The position numbers were made by a program, and so were the translations under genes. A DNA stretch of 6,492 bases, from positions 1 to 6,492 of the forward strand of contig CALDOC010000339.1 in the NCBI GenBank assembly GCA_937914675.1, written 5' to 3'. Of this stretch, positions 1 to 5,707 are shown piece by piece. The first letter of the stretch is position 1. Each line of letters begins with the position of its first letter. The notes below the pieces were generated by a model. It was not told the DNA's origin, made no database searches, and saw only the letters and a list, made by a program, of their open reading frames with translations. This DNA comes from an uncultured Sulfurimonas sp. GTDB taxonomy: Bacteria > Campylobacterota > Campylobacteria > Campylobacterales > Sulfurimonadaceae.

Positions 1-13
1 TAAGGTATTGAAC

Positions 14-31
14 ATAATAATATATTATTAT
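14..31. repeat. 18-nt perfect all-A/T palindrome in the leader
   Basis: Bases 14-31 read the same on both strands (ATAATAATATATTATTAT). The dyad is seen directly. It contains only A and T, so it may be chance in an extremely AT-rich stretch. It lies about 60 bases upstream of the best -10 box and could bind a dimeric regulator, but nothing identifies one. It has no GC stem or following T-run, so it is not a convincing terminator. Confidence 0.4.
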
Positions 32-90
32 ATTACATTAAAATTTTTCGGATAATAAGTTAAAATCACTATTTACTCACTAATTATAGG

Positions 91-96
91 TATAAT
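91..96 (+). promoter_or_regulatory. Putative sigma-70 -10 box for the secretion operon
   Basis: TATAAT matches the housekeeping -10 consensus exactly and lies 31 bases upstream of the TTG start of the first gene, giving a predicted transcription start near 102-104. The hexamer 17 bases upstream (ACTATT, 68-73) does not resemble TTGACA. A weak -35 with AT-rich upstream sequence is usual for Campylobacterota housekeeping promoters, so this still fits. A poorer alternative is TTGAAC (8-13) with 17-nt spacing to TATTAC (31-36). This is the only good promoter seen ahead of the gene cluster. Confidence 0.55.
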
Positions 97-113
97 TACC
101 CTTATATCAAATT

Positions 114-118
114 GGGAG
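114..118 (+). promoter_or_regulatory. Ribosome binding site supporting a TTG start
   Basis: GGGAG ends 8 nt before the TTG at 127-129. This spacing supports the TTG as the start of the OmpA-family gene. The encoded protein then begins directly with a signal peptide (MKIKAIFLLAG), and no ATG gives a comparable N-terminus. Confidence 0.6.
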
Positions 119-126
119 CCTAAATT

Positions 127-774
127 TTGAAAATAAAAGCGATATTTTTATTAGCCGGATTAGCGTGTAGTCTTTATGCTGTGGATTGTGGAAATAGTTA
201 TGACAGAAACGGTTGTGATGAACTCACGTATGATCTTGGAAGTAAAATGGCGGTTAGTCAATATCAGGTTATCTACGACGGCGATCAAGACGGAGTTCGG
301 GATAGCATGGACGATTGTCTCGATACCCCATTGCAGACAAAAGTAGACGAAAAAGGGTGTCATACGGTTATAATAGAACCTGTCATCGAACCAGTCGTGG
401 AAGAAAAAGTCGTTAAAACCAAAATTGTAAAAATAGTAACCTTAAAAGTAAACTTCAGAACCGCGAAGTATGATATTTTAAAAGGATATCAGAGCGAAAT
501 AGAAGAATTTGCAAACTTTTTAATAAAAAATCCAGAATACAAAGCAAAAATCGTTGGACACACGGACTCTAGAAGCGCACATACGGACAATATTTTATTG
601 TCTTTAAATCGCGCCAAATCCGTGCGAGACAAACTTGTCGATTTGGGCGTCGCGTATGAAAGTTTAAGCGTCGACGGAGTTGGTCCCAATGAGCCGATAG
701 CCAGTAACGACACAAGAGAGGGAAGGGCGAAAAATCGTCGCATAGAAGTAACAGTGACAAAGGAGGAAAACTAA
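127..774 (+). CDS. OmpA-family peptidoglycan-binding protein with TSP3-like repeat, associated with type I secretion
   Basis: This is a 215-aa exported protein that starts at TTG. Residues 1-18 form a signal peptide with likely signal peptidase I cleavage after SLYA. The upstream LAC is a poor lipobox (Gly at -3), so a lipoprotein is less likely. Residues 51-78 form an acidic TSP3-like segment (DGDQDGVRDS, then two Cys), a Ca-binding fold typical of OprF-like proteins. Cys21, Cys30, Cys64 and Cys78 could form disulfides. A Pro/Val/Glu-rich linker (82-96) leads to an OmpA C-terminal domain (about 105-210). That domain has GHTD at 144-147, N155 and NRA at 161-163; Asp147 and Arg162 align with the diaminopimelate-binding pair of OmpA. 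There is no N-terminal beta-barrel. The gene leads the operon, 1 nt before the TolC-like gene. Inference: it anchors or stabilises the secretion channel or the retained adhesin on the cell wall. Confidence 0.9.
   Translation: MKIKAIFLLAGLACSLYAVDCGNSYDRNGCDELTYDLGSKMAVSQYQVIYDGDQDGVRDSMDDCLDTPLQTKVDEKGCHTVIIEPVIEPVVEEKVVKTKIVKIVTLKVNFRTAKYDILKGYQSEIEEFANFLIKNPEYKAKIVGHTDSRSAHTDNILLSLNRAKSVRDKLVDLGVAYESLSVDGVGPNEPIASNDTREGRAKNRRIEVTVTKEEN
760..766 (+). promoter_or_regulatory. Strong Shine-Dalgarno for the TolC-like gene
   Basis: AAGGAGG lies inside the last codons of the OmpA-family gene and ends 9 nt before the ATG at 776. It is the strongest ribosome binding site in the window. It fixes the TolC-like start and implies co-transcription, probably with translational coupling, of the two genes. 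Confidence 0.75.
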
Positions 775-775
775 G

Positions 776-2161
776 ATGATAAAGAAAATTTTACTCTCAT
801 TAACCACCGCTTTAACGCTTCTCCAAGCTCAAACCCTTCAGCAAAGCGTTGAAAAAGTTTTGCAAACAAATCCAATCGTACTAGAGAGATTGGCAAACTA
901 TAGAGAAACCTCAAAAGATTTAAGCATAGCTCGTTCTGAATATCTCCCTACGGTGGATTTGCTTTCTAGCGTGGGACGAGAAAACACCGACGCTAAAAAT
1001 TCGGTTATATTTCCCAATGACACGTCGCTAACGTATTATGAAAATTCATTGACGGCCATGTTAAATATTTTTGATGGTTTTAGCACGACGAATAAAGTCG
1101 ACTATCAAAAATCAAGGATAGTCGCCGCGGCTTACAATTTTATAGAAAAAGCGGACGACACGGCGTTTGAACTAACAAGAAGGTATATCGAAGTTCTCAA
1201 GCAACGGGAGTTGCTACTGACGGCGAATGAAAACGTCGCTATCAATGAAGAAATTTTCACAAAAGTCAAAGAGTTGTACAGCGCGGGAGTTACGACAAAA
1301 TCTGAAATGAGAAAGATCGAGTCCTCTCTTTTCTTGGCGCGTTCAAATATGATCGTTCAACAAAACAACGCGATGGACGCGGTTTTTAATTTTAAAAAGA
1401 CGTATGGCGAGAGCGTTGAGATGGATTCTCTCGAGGTTCCAAGCTTTAAAGTGATGTTGCCAAAAACGCTCGAGGAAGCTACGGAGTACTCAATTCGAAA
1501 CAACCCTTCCATCATGGTCGCGAAGTACAACATTAAAGCGTCCCAGTATTTAAAAGATCAAAAAAAGAAAAATTACTATCCAAAAATAGACTTGACGTTG
1601 CAGCAAAATCTTGACAAAAACACCTATGGACTAAAAACAGAGCGAAACAGATTTCGCGCGGGCGTCGTTTTGTCATACAACTTGTATCGCGGTGGCGCGG
1701 ACGAATCTAACGTTCAAAAAGCGGTGAGTACGATACATCGCGACATTCAGGTGAAAAATGAGCTGCAAAGGCAAACGATTGAAGGCTTAGAACTTTCATG
1801 GTCGGCTTTTAGCATGATCGACAAGCAACTTGTCGAGTTGCTAAAATATAAAGAATACAGTAGCGAAACGCTTTCACTTTATAAAGAAGAGTATGACATA
1901 GGCAGACGAACGTTGTTGGATTTGCTGTCGGCTCAAAATGATTTCATCAACGCGAAAGCTCAAATAGTGAGGGCGAACTACGACAGTCTGTTCGCAAAAT
2001 ACAGAATACTCGATTCCATGGGGCTGCTTGTCGCTGGGGTTATGGGAAATGATTACGCATATATGAGCCAAGTCGGTCTAGTCGGACTAGACGCGGTCGA
2101 CAATGAGGACGCAATGCCAATTATAGACGATGAAGATTCCAACGGCTTGTTGGCTGATTAG
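776..2161 (+). CDS. TolC/LapE-type outer-membrane efflux protein of the type I secretion system
   Basis: This 461-aa protein is the outer-membrane and periplasmic-tunnel component, expected to work as a trimer. Residues 1-19 are a signal peptide (KKILLSLTTALTLLQAQ). The mature part shows the internal duplication of the OEP/TolC family. Helix-turn segments LYSAGVTTKSEMRKIESS (168-185) and YDIGRRTLLDLLSAQNDF (373-390) match each other. Strand-turn segments LNIFDGFSTTNK (96-107) and LSYNLYRGGADESN (299-312) also match. These are the two alpha-hairpin/beta-strand units. Length is normal for the family. An acidic tail (439-461, nine Asp/Glu and no Lys/Arg) extends past the folded part. The strong AAGGAGG sets the start. 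Its place just before the ABC and HlyD genes says it serves the adhesin exporter and not general drug efflux. Its 3' end overlaps the next gene by 32 nt if that gene starts at 2130. Confidence 0.93.
   Translation: MIKKILLSLTTALTLLQAQTLQQSVEKVLQTNPIVLERLANYRETSKDLSIARSEYLPTVDLLSSVGRENTDAKNSVIFPNDTSLTYYENSLTAMLNIFDGFSTTNKVDYQKSRIVAAAYNFIEKADDTAFELTRRYIEVLKQRELLLTANENVAINEEIFTKVKELYSAGVTTKSEMRKIESSLFLARSNMIVQQNNAMDAVFNFKKTYGESVEMDSLEVPSFKVMLPKTLEEATEYSIRNNPSIMVAKYNIKASQYLKDQKKKNYYPKIDLTLQQNLDKNTYGLKTERNRFRAGVVLSYNLYRGGADESNVQKAVSTIHRDIQVKNELQRQTIEGLELSWSAFSMIDKQLVELLKYKEYSSETLSLYKEEYDIGRRTLLDLLSAQNDFINAKAQIVRANYDSLFAKYRILDSMGLLVAGVMGNDYAYMSQVGLVGLDAVDNEDAMPIIDDEDSNGLLAD
2076..2092. repeat. 17-nt inverted repeat near the 3' end of the TolC-like gene
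   Basis: Bases 2076-2083 (GTCTAGTC) and 2085-2092 (GACTAGAC) are perfect inverse complements around G2084. As RNA this could form a 7-bp stem with a CGG loop. It sits inside coding sequence for the VGLVGLD stretch of the TolC-like protein, 37 bases before the ATG at 2130. The same stretch is nearly a 9-bp tandem duplication (AGTCGGTCT/AGTCGGACT). It could affect mRNA processing or translation of the downstream ABC gene, but it may simply be a by-product of the repeated VGL codons. Confidence 0.4.
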
Positions 2162-4346
2162 GTATAAAAAATTGGCCTTTATAGAGACGTCAGTCGATGA
2201 GGACGTTTTGTCTCCATTGTCTTTAATAAATATTTTAAGTTTATACGCTCAAGTGTATCATAGGCGCTATAGCGTTGAAACGTTGAGCGCGGGATTGCCC
2301 ATAGAACTTGGTAAAAGCGATTTAGAACTTTTTTCCATAAATGAGTCTAAATCACTCTTCACTCGCGCGTCTTCGAACGCCGGGCTAAAATCAAAACTTC
2401 TAAAAGTTGACATTGAAAACATCTCTCCACTCCAACTTCCCATGATACTGCTGCTATCCTCAAGAGAGTCCTGCATCGTTGATTCCTTTAGCGAGGATAA
2501 ATTAAGAGCTAAAATCATTACTTCGGATGGCGACGACGTGTTAGAGCAATGGATCGACGTAAAAGAGTTAAGTAAAAACTATTTAGGCTTCTCTTATGTG
2601 TTGAAAAAAATTTACAAGTATGATAGCGAGCACTCAAAGACTCTTAAAATTGATCAAGAACATTGGTTTTGGTCGACAATAAAATTATCCAAAACTATAT
2701 ACGTGGACGTCTTTTTAGCTTCTTTGCTTATAAACATTTTCATTTTAGCCACTCCTTTGTTCACCATGAGCGTATACGACAGAGTCATACCGAACAACTC
2801 GACGGAAACGCTCACCGTCTTCGCCATAGGAGTGATTCTCATATATATCGTGGACGTAGTTTCAAAATACGTTCGTTCGACTTTCTTAGAGGTTGCAGCC
2901 AAAAAAAGCGACGTAATCATATCTTCCATAATTTTTGAAAAAGTCATGAATATCAAAATGAGTCATTTTCCCTCTTCTGTGGGTTCGTTCGCAAACAATC
3001 TAAAAGATTTTGACACGCTGAGATCTTTTTTGACGAACGCGACTTTAACGGCGCTAATCGATCTTCCTTTCGCCATTGTTTTTTTAGTCGTTATATATTA
3101 TATCGGTGGCAACATAGTTATCGTTCCTCTAACGACCATAGCGATACTTCTCGTCTTTGCTTTGATCATCAAAAAGCCGCTACAAAAGTATATAGAACAG
3201 ACTCATCACGTCGCGTCTAAAAAGAGTTCCATTATCGTTGAGTCTTTACAAAACATAGAGACGCTCAAGACTTTGGGAATGTCTTCTCATATGCAGTGGT
3301 CTTGGGAAGAAGCGGTTGGAGAATCGGCGGCGATTGGATTGAAGTCGAGAATCCTTGCCTCCTTGATACCAAACGTCACTGGATTCTTTATGCAACTCAA
3401 CAGCGTGTTGGTTGTCGTATATGGCGTGTTTTTGATTAAAGATTTTGAACTTACCATGGGCGGCTTAATCGCGGTCGTGATTTTGACCTCGCGAGTTTTA
3501 GCGCCCATGGGACAAGCGACGGGTCTCATAACGAACTACGAGGACGCCAAAACGTCTTATAAAATCATTGACGACGTCATAAAGCTTCCTAGCGAGAAGG
3601 GCGAAGCGTCAAAGTTTGTCGAGCATCCTAGTTTTGAGGGAAACATCGAGTTTAAAAACGTAAGTTTCTCTTATCCCGGAAGCGAAGTCTTGGTGCTTGA
3701 AAATCTCTCCTTCATGATTAGAAGCGGAGAGAGAGTCGGGATAATAGGAAGAATAGGTTCTGGAAAAACCACAATTGAAAAATTGTTGCTTCGTTTATAC
3801 GAACCGACAAGCGGAACCATCCTAGTGGACGGCATAGATATAAAGCAGATAAATCCCACCGATTTACGAAGAAACATTGGTTACGTGTCGCAAGAGATAC
3901 AACTCTTCAAGGGAACGCTCAAAGACAACGTCATCTACCGCGCGTCTTACGCGAGCGACTCGGAGCTCAAAAGGGCGGCGAACATAAGCGGCATTGACGA
4001 GTTTGTAAAAAGAGACCCCAGAGGTTTTGACATGCCCATCGGCGAAAGGGGCGCGGGCGTTTCAGGTGGACAAAAGCAGGGGATTGGAATAGCGAGAGCT
4101 TTTTTGTACGACGCGCCAATCATGTTGTTTGACGAACCGTCAAACGCGATGGATCAGATGACCGAGTCGACCCTCATAAAATCTCTAAAGACCCACCTCA
4201 ATGGAAAAACCACTCTTCTCATAACTCAAAAAATGAGCATGTTGGAAGTCGTAGACAGGGTGATAGTCATGAATCAAGCCAAACTATATCTTGATGGTAA
4301 AAAAACCGACGTTTTAAAAGCTTTGCAAGGCGACGACAATGGGTAA
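2130..4346 (+). CDS. Type I secretion ABC transporter, permease/ATPase (LapB/RtxB type)
   Basis: This 738-aa fused permease-ATPase powers adhesin export across the inner membrane. Residues about 24-165 are a C39-like domain without the catalytic Cys region, as in HlyB/LapB exporters that do not cleave a leader. About 190-460 is the six-helix ABC membrane domain (hydrophobic runs near 192-212, 228-246, 305-325, 328-347, 408-433, 440-456). The nucleotide-binding domain is about 500-738: aromatic A-loop Tyr515, Walker A GRIGSGKT (540-547), Q-loop Gln588, signature VSGGQ (644-648; usually LSGGQ), Walker B IMLFDEP (664-670) with catalytic Glu669, D-loop SNAMD (671-675). The H-loop reads ITQK, with Gln700 where His is usual. 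The ATG at 2130 overlaps the TolC-like gene by 32 nt and has no clear Shine-Dalgarno. A TTG at 2172 behind TAGG (2159-2162) would drop 14 residues (MKIPTACWLIRYKK) that do not look family-like, so the true start may be there. Confidence 0.94.
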   Translation: MKIPTACWLIRYKKLAFIETSVDEDVLSPLSLINILSLYAQVYHRRYSVETLSAGLPIELGKSDLELFSINESKSLFTRASSNAGLKSKLLKVDIENISPLQLPMILLLSSRESCIVDSFSEDKLRAKIITSDGDDVLEQWIDVKELSKNYLGFSYVLKKIYKYDSEHSKTLKIDQEHWFWSTIKLSKTIYVDVFLASLLINIFILATPLFTMSVYDRVIPNNSTETLTVFAIGVILIYIVDVVSKYVRSTFLEVAAKKSDVIISSIIFEKVMNIKMSHFPSSVGSFANNLKDFDTLRSFLTNATLTALIDLPFAIVFLVVIYYIGGNIVIVPLTTIAILLVFALIIKKPLQKYIEQTHHVASKKSSIIVESLQNIETLKTLGMSSHMQWSWEEAVGESAAIGLKSRILASLIPNVTGFFMQLNSVLVVVYGVFLIKDFELTMGGLIAVVILTSRVLAPMGQATGLITNYEDAKTSYKIIDDVIKLPSEKGEASKFVEHPSFEGNIEFKNVSFSYPGSEVLVLENLSFMIRSGERVGIIGRIGSGKTTIEKLLLRLYEPTSGTILVDGIDIKQINPTDLRRNIGYVSQEIQLFKGTLKDNVIYRASYASDSELKRAANISGIDEFVKRDPRGFDMPIGERGAGVSGGQKQGIGIARAFLYDAPIMLFDEPSNAMDQMTESTLIKSLKTHLNGKTTLLITQKMSMLEVVDRVIVMNQAKLYLDGKKTDVLKALQGDDNG

Positions 4347-5664
4347 TGGCAATTTAAAAGATGAAGATTACGAGTACATAAACTCCCTCTCGCAAGCGAT
4401 TTTGCAAAAGAGTCCTTTTAAGTTGCGAGTAGTTTTGTACATATGGCTTTTTGTAATAGCCGCTTTTTTAATCTGGGCGAACTTGGCCCCCATAGACGAG
4501 CTGGTTCGAGGCAACGGCGAGATAGTTCCAAGCGGAGAGAACCAACTTGTTCAAAATCTCGAGGGTGGCATAATAGAGGAAATATCCGTTCATGAAGCGC
4601 AAAAAGTCACTAAAGGCCAAGTGTTGGTAAAAATTGACAATAGAAAATCTAGCGCGTCTTATGAATCAAGTTTATTAAAATCTCAGGAACTTCAAGCCCA
4701 AATATTTAGACTCAAGGCTCAAGCGACGGGCTCAAATTTTGAGATAGATAAAAATTTTATAAAAGAGTACCCAAAATTATATGATAGAGAGAAAAAATTA
4801 TTTTTGATAAACAACTCTTATATAGAATCGCAGATAAGCATTTTGAATGAACAAGAGTATCAGGCGAAGAGCGAATTGAGAGAATCAATTACAAGAGTTG
4901 GCGATTTGCAACGCAGTTTAAATTTGATACGAGAAGAGATAAAAATCAACAGGCCAATGGTCGCAAAAGGGATAAAATCAAAGATAGATTTTTTAAAATT
5001 GCAAAGAGAAGAAAACGACATACGAGAACGCTACCATTCGGCAAAAGAGGCGGTGCCAAGATTGCAATCTTCGCTACAAGAGATTAAAGTCAAAAAATCA
5101 GAGATAACAAAACACGCCATGAGCGACGCTCAAGAAGAGTTAAACAAACTTACTTCGGAGTTGCTAAGAACAGACGCGACCGCGGGCGCGCTTAGAGACC
5201 AAGTGACGAGAACTCTTGTCCTCTCTCCCGTCAACGGTCTTATCCAAAAACTTTTCGTTCACACCGTTGGCGGCGTCATAAAACCAGGTGAGAACATAGT
5301 TGAAATAGTTCCCTCTGACGCGACTTTATGGGTTGAGGTCAACGTCAAACCGTCGGACATCGCGTTTATATTTCCATCGCAAAAGGCGATGGTGAAAATA
5401 ACCGCTTATGATTTTGCGATATTTGGAGCGCTTAAAGGCGAGGTTGTCAGCGTTAGCGCCGACACCATCAAAGATTCAAAAGACAACAAATTTTATAAGG
5501 TTAAAATTAAAACGCAAATGAGTCAAGCGTCGGAGAATAGAAAAATCATTCTTATGCCGGGAATGACCGTTAACGCGGACATAATTACGGGCAAAAAAAC
5601 GGTAATGGATTATATATTGAAACCAATTTTAAAGACAAAACAGTATATGTTTAGCGAGAGATAG
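4339..5664 (+). CDS. HlyD/LapC-family type I secretion periplasmic adaptor (membrane-fusion) subunit
   Basis: This 441-aa protein links the inner-membrane ABC transporter to the TolC-like channel. It has a short cytoplasmic N-terminus and one membrane anchor (about 31-50, VVLYIWLFVIAAFLIWANLA). The first lipoyl half-motif follows (about 66-100, with LEGGIIEEI and GQVLVKID). A long, charged, Gln/Glu/Lys-rich helical hairpin spans about 105-285. The second lipoyl half comes next (about 292-325, LSPVNGLIQKLFV and GGVIKPGENIVEIVP). The C-terminal beta-barrel (about 328-420) carries the signature VNVKPSDIAFIFP and AYDFAIFGALKGEVV, ending with PGMTVNADIITGKKTV. This is the full family architecture at normal length. 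The start codon overlaps the stop of the ABC gene by 8 nt (ATGGGTAA), and AAGG at 4327-4330 is a modest ribosome binding site. The overlap implies translational coupling of these two subunits. Confidence 0.94.
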   Translation: MGNGNLKDEDYEYINSLSQAILQKSPFKLRVVLYIWLFVIAAFLIWANLAPIDELVRGNGEIVPSGENQLVQNLEGGIIEEISVHEAQKVTKGQVLVKIDNRKSSASYESSLLKSQELQAQIFRLKAQATGSNFEIDKNFIKEYPKLYDREKKLFLINNSYIESQISILNEQEYQAKSELRESITRVGDLQRSLNLIREEIKINRPMVAKGIKSKIDFLKLQREENDIRERYHSAKEAVPRLQSSLQEIKVKKSEITKHAMSDAQEELNKLTSELLRTDATAGALRDQVTRTLVLSPVNGLIQKLFVHTVGGVIKPGENIVEIVPSDATLWVEVNVKPSDIAFIFPSQKAMVKITAYDFAIFGALKGEVVSVSADTIKDSKDNKFYKVKIKTQMSQASENRKIILMPGMTVNADIITGKKTVMDYILKPILKTKQYMFSER

Positions 5665-5695
5665 AGATGACGGTTCATAAGAGTAAAAAATATAA

Positions 5696-5700
5696 AAGGA
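5696..5700 (+). promoter_or_regulatory. Ribosome binding site of the adhesin gene
   Basis: AAGGA ends 7 nt before the ATG at 5708, inside the 43-nt gap after the HlyD-family gene. The gap is otherwise AT-rich. It holds no hairpin with a T-run, so I see no terminator separating the adhesin from the transporter genes. A TATAAA at 5691-5696 is too close to the start codon to be a likely -10 box. Confidence 0.6.
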
Positions 5701-5707
5701 ATATCCT

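Noticed and set aside
14..36. AT palindrome as a terminator of an upstream gene
   Set aside because: It has no GC-rich stem and no T-run. The upstream gene is not visible, although TAA at 1-3 could be its stop.
127..180. Possible lipoprotein signal (LAC) in the OmpA-family protein
   Set aside because: The residues before Cys14 are G-L-A, which is a poor lipobox, whereas SLYA at 15-18 is a good signal peptidase I site.
2663..2938. Plus-strand frame of 91 codons inside the ABC transporter gene
   Set aside because: It overlaps the first transmembrane helices of a clear ABC exporter in another phase and shows no family features.
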